Shown here: positions 7,996-16,737 of the stretch, one piece after another
Numbering within the stretch: position 1 is the first letter of the stretch
Layout: each line of letters begins with the position of its first letter
Origin: Streptomyces flaveolus
Lineage (GTDB): Bacteria; Actinomycetota; Actinomycetes; Streptomycetales; Streptomycetaceae
DNA: 64,000 bases
Direction: 5' to 3'
NCBI RefSeq assembly: GCF_000716535.1
Contig: NZ_JNWV01000002.1
Span: 124,001-188,000, forward strand
Position numbers and translations under genes: made by a program
Notes under the pieces: model-generated
What the model was told of the DNA's origin: nothing
The model's database searches: none
What the model saw: the letters and a program-made list of their open reading frames with translations, nothing else

Positions 7996-9459
7996 TCACC
8001 GGGTGGCGAGCCGGGACTGGGCCGCCCGCCACGGGCCGGTGTCGCCGCGCGGTGTGTACCGGGTGAGCGGCTGGGTCCGGGTGAGCAGCCGGCGCAGGGC
8101 GGCGAGATCGCCGACGAGCCCGTCCGTGCGGGCCTGCACGAGGACGTTGCCGAGTGCCGCCGCCTCGGTGGCGCCGGCCACCACGGGCAGCCCGCAGGCG
8201 TCGGCCGTGAGCTGGCACAGCAGCGCGTTGCGGGTGCCGCCGCCGACCAGGTACACCACGTCCACCGGATGATCGGCCAGCCGCTGCGCGTCCAGCACGG
8301 CCCGCCGGTGGGCGAGGGCCAGGGAGTCGAGGATGCACCGGGTGATCTCGGCCCGGCTCTCCGGCACCGGCTGCCCCGACGCCCGGCAGGCCTCGGCGAT
8401 CCGCTCCGGCATCCGCCCCGGCGCCAGGAACGCCTCGTCCCCGGCGTCCACCACCGAGCGCAGCGCCGGCACGGTCGCCGCCTTCCGCAGCAGCGCCCCG
8501 AGATCCGGCCCGCCCCAGGCCCGTACGCATTCCTGGAGCAGCCACAATCCCATGATGTTGCGCAGATAGCGGACGGTGCCGTCGAGCCCCAGCTCATTGG
8601 TGAAGTTCGCGGCCCGGCTCTCCTCGGTGAGCACCGGAGCGGACAGCTCCAGGCCGGCCAGGGACCAGGTGCCGGTGCAGATGTAGGCGAAGCGCCCCCC
8701 GGTCGCCGGGACGGCGGCCACCGCCGACGCGGTGTCGTGCGAGCCGACGGCCGTCACGGGCACGGGACCGGCCAGGCCCGTCTCCGCCAGCACCTCCGGT
8801 CGCAGTGTCCCGGCCGGATCGCCGGGCTGTCGCAGCGGCGCGAACAGGCCGAGGTCGATGCCCAGCCGCTCGGCGACCTCGTACGACCAGTCCCGGGTCC
8901 GGGGATCGACGAGCTGGGTGGTGGAGGCGTTGGTCAGCTCGGTGCCCTGTTCGCCGGTGAGCCAGTACGTCAGCAGGTCCGGGATCAGCAACAGCCGCCT
9001 GGCGTGGGCGAACTGCTCCGAGTTCCGGGCGGCCGTGAGCTGGTAGAGGGTGTTGAACGGCGCGTACTGGATGCCGGTCGCCGCGTACAGCTCCGCCGCC
9101 GGCACGGTCGCCCACACCTTCTCCGCGACGCCCTCGGTGCGGGCGTCGCGGTAGTGCACCGGGTTGCCGAGCAGGGCCCCGTCGGCGTCCAGCAGGCCGT
9201 AGTCGACGGCCCAGCTGTCGACGCCCACGGAGGCGAGCCCTCCGTCGCAATGGGCACCGGCTTCCCGGAGCCCGTCGAGGACACCGCCGTAGAGCGCCAG
9301 GACGTCCCAGCGCAGCTCCTCGGGGACGCGCACCGGCCGGTTGGGGAACCGGTGCGCCTCGCTCAGCTCCACCGAGTCCGGGCTCACCCGCCCCACCATC
9401 ACCCGCCCGCTGGAGGCGCCGAGGTCGACCGCGGCGTACGACTTCACGTCCGCGCTCAT
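7996..9459 (-). CDS. rhaB: Rhamnulokinase (FGGY family)
   Basis: A 487-residue sugar kinase of the FGGY/ASKHA fold. The N-terminal phosphate loop is AAVDLGASSGRVMVGRV, and the C-terminal half has CTGTWSLAGLEL and GGGTRNALLCQL, as in RhaB. It phosphorylates L-rhamnulose to L-rhamnulose-1-phosphate. Its start overlaps the stop of the aldolase/dehydrogenase gene (9456-9459, ATGA), and the isomerase lies just upstream, which fixes the substrate as rhamnulose rather than another ketose. Confidence 0.94.
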   Translation of the reverse strand: MSADVKSYAAVDLGASSGRVMVGRVSPDSVELSEAHRFPNRPVRVPEELRWDVLALYGGVLDGLREAGAHCDGGLASVGVDSWAVDYGLLDADGALLGNPVHYRDARTEGVAEKVWATVPAAELYAATGIQYAPFNTLYQLTAARNSEQFAHARRLLLIPDLLTYWLTGEQGTELTNASTTQLVDPRTRDWSYEVAERLGIDLGLFAPLRQPGDPAGTLRPEVLAETGLAGPVPVTAVGSHDTASAVAAVPATGGRFAYICTGTWSLAGLELSAPVLTEESRAANFTNELGLDGTVRYLRNIMGLWLLQECVRAWGGPDLGALLRKAATVPALRSVVDAGDEAFLAPGRMPERIAEACRASGQPVPESRAEITRCILDSLALAHRRAVLDAQRLADHPVDVVYLVGGGTRNALLCQLTADACGLPVVAGATEAAALGNVLVQARTDGLVGDLAALRRLLTRTQPLTRYTPRGDTGPWRAAQSRLATR

Positions 9460-11495
9460 CGCAGGAACGCGGCCGCCACACCCGCGTCGACCGGGATGTG
9501 CAGACCGGTGGTGTGCGTGAGCTCCCCGCCCGTGAGCGCGAACACCGCGTTCGCCACGTGCTCGGGCAGCACCTCCCGCTTCAGGATCGTCCGCTGCGCG
9601 TAGAACTCGCCCAGCTTCTCCTCCGGCACCCCGTACACGGCGGCCCGCTGCGCCCCCCAGCCCCCGGCGAAGATCCCGGACCCGCGCACCACACCGTCGG
9701 GGTTGACCCCGTTCACCCGGATCCCGTGCTCCCCCAGCTCGGCGGCCAGCAGCCGCACCTGGTGGGCCTGGTCGGCCTTGGTGGCGGAGTAGGCGATGTT
9801 GTTCGGCCCGGCGAACACGGCGTTCTTGGAGGCGATGTAGACGATGTCACCGCCCAGCCCCTGCGCGGTCATCACCCGCGCCGCTTCCCGCGACACCAGG
9901 AAGGACCCGCGGGCCATGATGTCGTGCTGGAGGTCCCAGTCCCTGGCCGACGTCTCCAGCAGCGGCTTGGAGATGGAGATCCCGGCGTTGTTCACGGCGA
10001 GGTCCACCCCGCCGAAGGCGAGGGCGGCCGTCCTGAACGCGGCGGCGATCTGCTCCTCGTCGGTGACGTCCACGGTGACGGCGACGGCCTTGTCGGGCCC
10101 GCCCAGCTCCTCGGCGACCCGCGCCGCGCCGTCGCCGTTCAGGTCGGCGACGACGACACACGCCCCCTCGGCGGCCAGCCGGTGCGCGATGGCCTTGCCG
10201 ATCCCGCTGCCGGCCCCCGTCACGAGCGCGACCCGCGTGGCGAGCGGCTTGGGCTTCGGCATCCGCTGGAGCTTGGCCTCCTCCAGCGCCCAGTACTCGA
10301 TCCGGAACTTCTCGGCTTCCTCGATCGGCGCGTACGACGACACCGCCTCGGCCCCGCGCATGACATTGACGGCGTTGACGTAGAACTCGCCCGCCACCCG
10401 GGCGGTCTGCTTGTCCTTGCCGAAGCTGAACATGCCGACGCCCGGGACGAGCACGATGGCCGGGTCGGCGCCGCGCATGGCGGGGGAGTCGGGCTGGGCG
10501 TGCCGCCGGTAGTAGGCGGCGTACTCCTCGCGGTAGGCGGCGTGCAGCTCCCGCAGCCGCGCGACGGCGTCCTCCAGGGGCGCGGCCGGCGGCAGGTCCA
10601 GGACGAGCGGCCGGACCTTGGTGCGCAGGAAGTGGTCCGGGCAGGAGGTGCCGAGGGCGGCCAGCCGGGGGTGCTCGGCGCGGGCGAGGAAGTCGAGCAC
10701 GGCCTCGGAGTCGGTGAAGTGCCCGACCTGCGGCCGGTCCTGTGACGCCAGACCCCGGACGTACGGCGCGAGAGCGGCGGCCCGCTCCCTGCGCTCGGCC
10801 TCGGGCAGGGCCTCGTACCCTTCGACGACCGGCCCGAAGGGCTCCGCCTTCCCCTTCTCCGCGAGGAACGCCTCGGCGGTCCGGATGATGTGCAGCGAGT
10901 TGCGCTCACACTCCTCGGACGTCGATCCCCACGCGGTGATCCCGTGCCCGCCGAGGACGCAACCGATGGCCTGCGGGTTGGCCTCCTTGATCGCGGCGAT
11001 GTCCAGCCCGAGCTGGAATCCGGGCCGCCGCCACGGGACCCACACCACGCTGTCCCCGAAGCACTCGGCGGTCAGCTTCTCCCCGTCGGCCGCGCATGCG
11101 AGCGCGATGCCCGAGTCGGGATGCAGATGGTCCACGTGCGGGGCGTCCACCAGCCCGTGCATGGCGGTGTCGATGGAGGGCGCGGCCCCGCCCTTGCCGT
11201 GCAGGCAGTAGTCGAACGCGCCGACCATCTCGTCCTCGCGCTCGACACCGGGGTAGACGTCCACGAGGGCCCGCAACCGGTCCAGTCGCAGCACGGCCAG
11301 CCCGGACTCGGTGAGCGTGCCGAGGTCACCCCCGGACCCCTTCACCCACATCAGCTCCACGTCACCCCCGGTGACGGGGTCGGTGGCGGTGCCCTTGGCG
11401 GACGCGTTCCCGCCGGCGTAGTTGGTGTTGCGGGGGTCGGAGCCGAGCCGGTGGGAGCGGTCGAGGAGGGCGGTAACTTCGGGATGGGTCGACAT
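9456..11495 (-). CDS. rhaD: Bifunctional rhamnulose-1-phosphate aldolase / L-lactaldehyde dehydrogenase
   Basis: A 679-residue fusion. Residues ~1-420 are a class II aldolase domain with metal-ligand histidines in HVDHLHPD (H120, H123, H125) and a GGHGI segment. Residues ~430-679 are a short-chain dehydrogenase with TGAGSGIGKA, NNAG and catalytic YxxxK (YSATK). The aldolase splits L-rhamnulose-1-phosphate into DHAP and L-lactaldehyde; in this family (RhaEW/YuxG type) the SDR half oxidises lactaldehyde to L-lactate, the substrate of the downstream lutABC. ATG at 11495 (MSTHPEVTAL) is preferred over one 36 bp earlier because an AGGAA Shine-Dalgarno sits at the right distance. Confidence 0.94.
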   Translation of the reverse strand: MSTHPEVTALLDRSHRLGSDPRNTNYAGGNASAKGTATDPVTGGDVELMWVKGSGGDLGTLTESGLAVLRLDRLRALVDVYPGVEREDEMVGAFDYCLHGKGGAAPSIDTAMHGLVDAPHVDHLHPDSGIALACAADGEKLTAECFGDSVVWVPWRRPGFQLGLDIAAIKEANPQAIGCVLGGHGITAWGSTSEECERNSLHIIRTAEAFLAEKGKAEPFGPVVEGYEALPEAERRERAAALAPYVRGLASQDRPQVGHFTDSEAVLDFLARAEHPRLAALGTSCPDHFLRTKVRPLVLDLPPAAPLEDAVARLRELHAAYREEYAAYYRRHAQPDSPAMRGADPAIVLVPGVGMFSFGKDKQTARVAGEFYVNAVNVMRGAEAVSSYAPIEEAEKFRIEYWALEEAKLQRMPKPKPLATRVALVTGAGSGIGKAIAHRLAAEGACVVVADLNGDGAARVAEELGGPDKAVAVTVDVTDEEQIAAAFRTAALAFGGVDLAVNNAGISISKPLLETSARDWDLQHDIMARGSFLVSREAARVMTAQGLGGDIVYIASKNAVFAGPNNIAYSATKADQAHQVRLLAAELGEHGIRVNGVNPDGVVRGSGIFAGGWGAQRAAVYGVPEEKLGEFYAQRTILKREVLPEHVANAVFALTGGELTHTTGLHIPVDAGVAAAFLR

Positions 11496-11534
11496 GGCAG
11501 TCAGTTCCTGTTCAGGGGAGGGGGAGGACAAGAA

Positions 11535-11579
11535 GGGGCGCGGGGAACGGCGCGATCAGCCACATACGGCCCGCACCCC
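11535..11579. repeat. GGGGCGCGGG stem-loop, dispersed intergenic repeat copy A
   Basis: Between rhaI and rhaD the left arm GGGGCGCGGG (11535-11544) pairs with CCCGCACCCC (11570-11579), 9 of 10 pairs. The interior GAACGGCGCGATCAGCC closely resembles a second copy at 42172-42214. Elements of this form are common between Streptomyces genes. Here it lies inside the rhaI-rhaD-rhaB transcription unit and could act as an RNA-processing or attenuation point. Confidence 0.6.
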
Positions 11580-11605
11580 GCAGACGACGGAACTCGGCGG
11601 ACGCT

Positions 11606-12766
11606 TCACGCCCCCCAACCGGCCTGCTCCCCACCCACGCGCTCGGCAACGATCTTCTCGGCCCACCCGGACCGCGCATACGCGCCCATCGGATCGGGGT
11701 CCAGCCCCGACTCCTCACGGACCTCGCGGAGCAGCCCCCGCACATCCGTGTTGTACGCGTCCATCAGCACGGCATTGGCCCCCAGCACGTCACCCGAGGC
11801 CTGAGCGTCGGCCAACACGGCCTTGTCCACGAGCAGTGCCTTGGCCGTGGCCTCCTGGACGTTCATCACCGACCGGATGATCGCGGGGATCTTGGCCTCG
11901 ATGTTGTGGCACTGGTCGAGCATGAAGGCGACCTCGGAGGTGAACCCCCCGCCGCGTACCACCTCGTACATGATCCGGAAGAGCTGGAACGGATCCGCCG
12001 CCCCCACCATCAGGTCGTCGTCGGCGTAGAACCGCGAGTTGAAGTCGAACCCCCCGAGCTTCCCCTCCCGCAACAGCGTCGCCACGATGAACTCGATGTT
12101 GGTCCCCGGCGCGTGGTGCCCGGTGTCGACGACCACCTGGGCCTTGTCGCCGAGCTTGAGGCAGTGCGCGTAGGCGGTCCCCCAGTCCGGGACGTCGGTC
12201 GTGTAGAAGGCCGGCTCGAAGAACTTGTACTCCAGCAGCATCCGCTGCCCCTCGCCGAGCCGCGCGTACACCTCGGCCAGCCCCTCGGCGAGCCGGTCCT
12301 GCCGGGCACGGATGTCGTCCTGCCCGGGATAGTTCGTCCCGTCGGCGAACCACAGCTTCAGGTCCCGTGACCCGGTGGCGTCCATGATGTCGACGCACCG
12401 CAGCAGGTGGTCGACGGCCTTGCGCCGCACCGCCGCGTCCGGATGGCAGATGCTGCCCAGCTTGTAGTCGTCGTCCTGGAAGGTGTTGGAGTTGATCGCG
12501 CCCAGCCGCACCCCCCGCTCCTCGGCGTACTTCGCGAGCGCCGCGTAGTCGTCCACGGTGTCCCACGGGATGTGCAGGGCGACCGTCGGCGCGACCCCGG
12601 TGAAGGCGTGCACCTGGGCGGCGTCCTCCAGTTTCTCCCACGGCGAGCGCGGCACACCGGCCTGGGCGAACACCTTGAACCGGGTGCCCGAGTTCCCGTA
12701 CGCCCACGACGGCGTCTCGACGGCCTGGGTCTTGAGCGCGGCCTTCACCGCGGCGAGGTCGGTCAC
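11606..12766 (-). CDS. rhaI: L-rhamnose isomerase (TIM-barrel, RhaI type)
   Basis: A 386-residue xylose-isomerase-like TIM-barrel protein of the RhaI group, as in Pseudomonas stutzeri and other actinobacteria, distinct from enteric RhaA. Conserved stretches include WFADGTNYPGQDD, VVVDTGHHAPGTNIEF and GGFDFNSRFYADDDL, which supply metal and substrate ligands. It converts L-rhamnose to L-rhamnulose in the cytoplasm. It is the first gene of the minus-strand unit rhaI-rhaD-rhaB-lutABC and starts about 90 nt downstream of a good promoter with a LacI-type operator. Confidence 0.95.
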   Translation of the reverse strand: MTDLAAVKAALKTQAVETPSWAYGNSGTRFKVFAQAGVPRSPWEKLEDAAQVHAFTGVAPTVALHIPWDTVDDYAALAKYAEERGVRLGAINSNTFQDDDYKLGSICHPDAAVRRKAVDHLLRCVDIMDATGSRDLKLWFADGTNYPGQDDIRARQDRLAEGLAEVYARLGEGQRMLLEYKFFEPAFYTTDVPDWGTAYAHCLKLGDKAQVVVDTGHHAPGTNIEFIVATLLREGKLGGFDFNSRFYADDDLMVGAADPFQLFRIMYEVVRGGGFTSEVAFMLDQCHNIEAKIPAIIRSVMNVQEATAKALLVDKAVLADAQASGDVLGANAVLMDAYNTDVRGLLREVREESGLDPDPMGAYARSGWAEKIVAERVGGEQAGWGA

Positions 12767-12842
12767 TTCGGGGCTCCTGTGGTGTCGGGGGTACGACTGA
12801 GCGGATGTCGGGCGGAACGGCCGAGCATGCGAACGCAGAATG

Positions 12843-12890
12843 TGAAACGATTCAGGACGGCAAGCTAGGTGCCGCTCGGAGGGGTGTCAA
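12843..12890 (-). promoter_or_regulatory. rhaI promoter with LacI-type operator
   Basis: Reading leftward, TTGACA (12890-12885), a 17-bp spacer and TAGCTT (12867-12862) form a strong HrdB-type promoter for the rhaI-rhaD-rhaB-lut unit. Immediately downstream, over the expected start point, lies TGAAACGATTCA (12843-12854), a near-palindrome with the central CG of LacI-family operators. The LacI gene at 19565 is the obvious candidate repressor. Confidence 0.7.
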
Positions 12891-12937
12891 GGACTCCGGC
12901 GAACCCCGCCTTCCGTGACCCCGCTGTGACCTTTGGC

Positions 12938-12956
12938 TATCGAAAACTTTTCGATA
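12938..12956. promoter_or_regulatory. Palindrome TATCGAAAACTTTTCGATA in the divergent rha promoter
   Basis: A 19-bp palindrome, perfect apart from its central base, lies between the two divergent promoters and just upstream of the plus-strand -35 box. It differs from the two TGAAAC-type boxes, so it may be a site for a second regulator or a higher-affinity site for the same LacI protein. Confidence 0.55.
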
Positions 12957-12964
12957 CGGACCCA

Positions 12965-13020
12965 TTGACGTGACATGACTGTGGTGCCTACGGTCCCGGC
13001 AATCCATTTGAAACCTTTCA
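12965..13020 (+). promoter_or_regulatory. Rhamnose transport operon promoter with LacI-type operator
   Basis: TTGACG (12965-12970), an 18-bp spacer and TACGGT (12989-12994) form a promoter for the ABC operon. TGAAACCTTTCA (13009-13020), one base from the LacI consensus TGAAACGTTTCA, lies just downstream of the expected start point, mirroring the arrangement on the rhaI side. A rhamnose-responsive repressor bound there would block transcription. Confidence 0.68.
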
Positions 13021-13072
13021 CGACACCGTGGCGGCCTCGCGGCCCCTCCGCCGGTGTCGTCGAGGAGCCCCC

Positions 13073-14590
13073 ATGACCCACCCGCCTGACACGGGACCGG
13101 CCCCGGTGCTGGCACTGAAGGGCGTCTCGAAGTCCTTCGGCGCCGTACGCGCCCTGAGGGACGTCTCCCTGGAGCTGCTGCCCGGCGAGGTGCACGCCCT
13201 CGCCGGTGAGAACGGCGCGGGCAAGTCGACGCTGATCAAGACCCTCGCCGGAGTGCACCGGCCGGACACCGGTCAGGTGCTGCTCGACGGCGAGCCCGTC
13301 GTCTTCCACGGCCCCGGCGACGCCCGCGACGCCGGCATCGCCGTCATCTACCAGGAACCCACGCTCTTCCCCGACCTGTCGATCGCCGAGAACATCTTCA
13401 TGGGCCGCCGGCCCCGGCGCGCCCTCGGCCGGATCGACCACAAGGCCACCCACGCGGCCACGGCGGCCCTGATGCAGCGGCTCGGCGTCGACCTCGACCC
13501 CGACCGGCCGGCCCGCGGCCTGTCCATCGCCGACCAGCAGATCGTGGAGATCGCCAAGGCGCTGTCCTTCGACGCCCGGGTCCTGATCATGGACGAGCCG
13601 ACCGCCGCCCTCACCGGCAGCGAGGTCGCCCGCCTCTTCGGCGTCGTCCGCACCCTGCGCGAACAGGGTGCGGCGGTGCTGTTCATCTCCCACCGGCTGG
13701 AGGAGATCTTCGAGATCTGCCAGAAGGTCACCACGCTGCGGGACGGCGCCTGGATCGCCAGCGAGCCCCTCGCCGGGATGACCGAGGACGACCTGGTCCG
13801 CCGCATGGTCGGCCGCGACCTGGCCGAGCTGTACCCGAAGCAGCAGGTCCAGGCCGGTGACGTCGCGCTCAGCGTGCGACGGCTGACCCGGGAGGGCGTC
13901 TTCACCGACGTCTCCTTCGAGGTCCGGCGCGGCGAGATCGTCGGCCTCGCCGGGCTGGTCGGCGCCGGACGCACCGAGGTCGCCCGGGCCGTCTTCGGCG
14001 TCGACCGCTGGGACGCGGGCGAGGTCGAGGTCGCCGGACGCCGGCTCACGAACGGTGCCCCGTCCGCCGCGATGGCGGCCGGACTCGCCCTCGTGCCGGA
14101 GGACCGGCGGGCCCAGGGCCTGGTGATGGACATGTCCATCGAACGGAACATCGGCCTGACCGGACTCCGTACGACCGCCCGGGCCGGGCTGATGAACCGG
14201 ACCGCCGAACGCAGCCGGTCACTGGACTGGGCCGTGAAGCTCCAGGTGAAGTACGCCCGGATCGCGGACGCCGTCTCCACCCTGTCCGGCGGCAACCAGC
14301 AGAAGGTCGTCCTCGCCAAGTGGCTCGCCACCGGCCCCCAGGTGCTCATCGTGGACGAGCCGACCCGGGGCATCGACGTCGGCACCAAGGCCGAGGTGCA
14401 CCGGTTGCTCGGCGAGCTGGCCGCCGACGGTGTCGCCGTCCTGATGATCTCCTCCGACCTGCCCGAGATCCTCGGCATGGCCGACCGCGTCCTGGTGATG
14501 CACGAGGGCCGGATCACCGCCGAGATACCCCGCGCCGACGCCACCGAGGAGACCGTGATGGCCGCAGCCACCGGGAGGGCCGCCGCATGA
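13073..14590 (+). CDS. rhaT: Rhamnose ABC transporter ATP-binding protein (two ABC domains)
   Basis: A 505-residue RbsA-type ATPase with two fused ABC modules. The first has Walker [14 protein letters not shown] and signature [15 protein letters not shown]; the second has a degenerate P-loop region ([12 protein letters not shown]) and a full signature [15 protein letters not shown], the usual asymmetry of CUT2 sugar ATPases. ATG at 13073 is preferred over an in-frame GTG 45 bp upstream because GAGGAG (13062-13067) precedes it. It heads the import operon (ATPase, two permeases, binding protein) and overlaps the next gene by ATGA. Rhamnose specificity is inferred from rhaM and the divergent rha genes. 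Confidence 0.92.
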   Translation: MTHPPDTGPAPVLALKGVSKSFGAVRALRDVSLELLPGEVHALAGENGAGKSTLIKTLAGVHRPDTGQVLLDGEPVVFHGPGDARDAGIAVIYQEPTLFPDLSIAENIFMGRRPRRALGRIDHKATHAATAALMQRLGVDLDPDRPARGLSIADQQIVEIAKALSFDARVLIMDEPTAALTGSEVARLFGVVRTLREQGAAVLFISHRLEEIFEICQKVTTLRDGAWIASEPLAGMTEDDLVRRMVGRDLAELYPKQQVQAGDVALSVRRLTREGVFTDVSFEVRRGEIVGLAGLVGAGRTEVARAVFGVDRWDAGEVEVAGRRLTNGAPSAAMAAGLALVPEDRRAQGLVMDMSIERNIGLTGLRTTARAGLMNRTAERSRSLDWAVKLQVKYARIADAVSTLSGGNQQKVVLAKWLATGPQVLIVDEPTRGIDVGTKAEVHRLLGELAADGVAVLMISSDLPEILGMADRVLVMHEGRITAEIPRADATEETVMAAATGRAAA

Positions 14591-15657
14591 CGGTCACCAC
14601 CACCGACGAGACCCCCGTCGCCGGGGCACCCCGGTCGAGCGGCACCCGGCTGGTCGACCGGGTCTTCAAGATGCGCGAACTCGCCATCCTGGCCGTCTTC
14701 CTGCTGATGATCGCCGTCACCCAGGCGGGCAACAGCGAGTTCCTGTCCGAGCAGGGCATCAAGGACCTGCTCCTCAACGCGACGATCCTGGTGCTGGTCG
14801 CCACCGGCCAGTCACTGGTGGTCCTCAGCCGCAACGTCGACCTGTCCGTCGGCTCCACGCTCGGCATCAGCGCCTTCGCCGCCGGAAGCTATCTGCAGGG
14901 CGGCGGGAACGCGGTCGTCGCGATCCTCCTCGCCGTCCTGCTGGGCATCGGCCTCGGGCTGCTCAACGGCCTCCTCGTGAGCCTCGGCCAGGTCCCCGCC
15001 CTCGTCGTCACCCTCGGCACGCTGTACGTCATCCGGGGCGTCGACTCCATCTGGGTCGGCTCCCGCCAGATCACCGCGGCCGACCTGCCCGGCGGCTTCG
15101 TCGACTTCGGCTCCGGGGGCATCTCCGCGATCCCCTGGCTCGCCGTGATCGCGCTGGTGGTGCTCGTGGCGACGGGCTACTACCTCAAGCACTACGGCAG
15201 CGGCCGGGAGCTGTACGCCCTCGGTTCCAATCCGGAGGCCGCCCGGCTCGCCGGCATCCCGGTCCGCAAGCGCATCCTGGCCGCGTACACCTTCTGCGGG
15301 GCGCTCGCCGGACTCGCCGGCGCGATGTACCTGGCCCGGTTCGGCAACGTCGACTCCGGCACCGGCAACGGCTACGAACTCACCGTCGTGAGCGCCGTGG
15401 TGGTCGGCGGCATCGCCTTCACCGGCGGCTCCGGCAGCGTCTACGGCGCCGCCCTCGGCGCCCTGCTGCTCACCTCGATCAACAGCGTGCTGCCCGCGCT
15501 CGGCGTCAGCTCCGTGTGGGTGCTCGCCATCAACGGCGTCCTGCTGCTGCTCGCCATCGCCGTCGACCGGATCGTGGCGCTGCGCGTGGCCGCCGCCCTG
15601 AAGAAGAAGTCGGCCCCCAGGAGGTCCGCCATGGCGAAGGAGAAGGCCGGTGCCTGA
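14587..15657 (+). CDS. rhaP: Rhamnose ABC transporter permease 1
   Basis: A 356-residue RbsC-like CUT2 permease with eight to ten hydrophobic segments. The EAA-like cytoplasmic loop [19 protein letters not shown] and the [20 protein letters not shown] segment are characteristic. The ATG overlaps the ATPase stop (ATGA). With the second permease at 15650 it forms the membrane channel of the rhamnose importer. Confidence 0.9.
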   Translation: MTVTTTDETPVAGAPRSSGTRLVDRVFKMRELAILAVFLLMIAVTQAGNSEFLSEQGIKDLLLNATILVLVATGQSLVVLSRNVDLSVGSTLGISAFAAGSYLQGGGNAVVAILLAVLLGIGLGLLNGLLVSLGQVPALVVTLGTLYVIRGVDSIWVGSRQITAADLPGGFVDFGSGGISAIPWLAVIALVVLVATGYYLKHYGSGRELYALGSNPEAARLAGIPVRKRILAAYTFCGALAGLAGAMYLARFGNVDSGTGNGYELTVVSAVVVGGIAFTGGSGSVYGAALGALLLTSINSVLPALGVSSVWVLAINGVLLLLAIAVDRIVALRVAAALKKKSAPRRSAMAKEKAGA

Positions 15658-16624
15658 GTCGCTCACCCGCGCGGTCCGCTGGGACACGGTCGTCGGCGCG
15701 CTGCTCATCGTCCTGTTGCTGCTGTCGTTCGGCTTCGTCGACGGCTTCGGCAACGCGCTCAACCTGTCGTTCCTCATCGGCAACACGCTCCCGATCGCGC
15801 TGATCGCCCTGCCGATGACCCTGCTGGTCGTCGCCGGCGAGATCGACCTGTCCGTCGCGTCCACGGCCGGGCTGTCCGGCGCGGTGATGGGCAAGCTCTG
15901 GAACGAGGGCATGGCCATCGAGACGATCATTCCGCTGTGCCTGCTGCTCGGGGTGGCGTGCGGGCTGGTCAACGGCCTGCTGGTGACCCGGCTCGGGCTG
16001 CCGTCGCTGGCGGTCACCATCGGCACGCTGGCCGCGTACCGGGGAATCGCGCAGATCGTGCTCGGCTCCGACGCCGTGACCGACTTCCCCTCGCAGTACC
16101 TGGACTTCGCCGCCGGTCGCCTCGGGGACTCCTTCCTGCCGCAGGCCTTCCTGCCCTTCCTGGTGCTGCTCGCCATCGCCGTGGTGCTGCTGCACGCCAC
16201 GCCGTTCGGCCGGTCGCTGTTCGCGATCGGAGCGGGGGAGGAGGCGGCACGGTTCGCGGGGATCCGGGTGAAGCGGACCAAGCTGCTGCTCTTCGTCGCC
16301 ACCGGGGTCATGTCCGCGCTGACCGGTGTCTTCTGGGCGCTGCACTACGCCAGCGCCCGGTACGACAACGCCACCGGGCTCGAGCTCTCCGTCGTGGCCG
16401 CCGTGTTGCTGGGCGGGATCGACTTCGACGGGGGCAAGGGAACGATCGGTGGTGCCATCGCCGGTGTCTTCCTGCTGGGTGCGCTGCAGAACGTGATGAG
16501 TCTGCTGAACGTCTCGGCCCAGTCGCAGATCGTCGTCACCGGTGTGCTGCTCGTGGTGTCCGTGCTGGGCCCCCGGGTCGCGCGGCAGATCTCCCTCGCG
16601 CGGGCGGCCGGTTCCACCGGATAG
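15650..16624 (+). CDS. rhaQ: Rhamnose ABC transporter permease 2
   Basis: A 324-residue CUT2 permease that starts with GTG 8 bp before the end of rhaP's stop codon; GGAG lies upstream. The loop IGAGEEAARFAGIRVKRTK and the GGIDFDGGKGTIGGAIAGVF segment match RbsC-type permeases. Having two different permease genes is the norm for rhamnose importers (RhaP and RhaQ). A perfect hairpin follows before the binding-protein gene. Confidence 0.9.
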   Translation: MPESLTRAVRWDTVVGALLIVLLLLSFGFVDGFGNALNLSFLIGNTLPIALIALPMTLLVVAGEIDLSVASTAGLSGAVMGKLWNEGMAIETIIPLCLLLGVACGLVNGLLVTRLGLPSLAVTIGTLAAYRGIAQIVLGSDAVTDFPSQYLDFAAGRLGDSFLPQAFLPFLVLLAIAVVLLHATPFGRSLFAIGAGEEAARFAGIRVKRTKLLLFVATGVMSALTGVFWALHYASARYDNATGLELSVVAAVLLGGIDFDGGKGTIGGAIAGVFLLGALQNVMSLLNVSAQSQIVVTGVLLVVSVLGPRVARQISLARAAGSTG

Positions 16625-16632
16625 GCCGTCCG

Positions 16633-16650
16633 CCGGCCGCCCGCGGCCGG
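16633..16650. terminator. Hairpin between permease and binding-protein genes
   Basis: CCGGCCGC and GCGGCCGG form a perfect 8-bp stem with a 2-nt loop just after the rhaQ stop. Inside a transport operon such hairpins commonly attenuate transcription or stabilise the upstream mRNA end, allowing more binding protein or less membrane subunit. No U-run follows, which is usual in Streptomyces. Confidence 0.5.
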
Positions 16651-16737
16651 TCGCGCACGCGGCGGAGCCGCACCTCGGTACAACCCGCGCCCTCCAGGGC
16701 GCACCACCTACTCCACTCTCGACAAGGGGCCCCTTCC

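Noticed and set aside
14812..16311. Minus-strand 499-codon frame across the permease genes
   Set aside because: It is antisense to the rhaP and rhaQ permeases, which carry clear transporter motifs.
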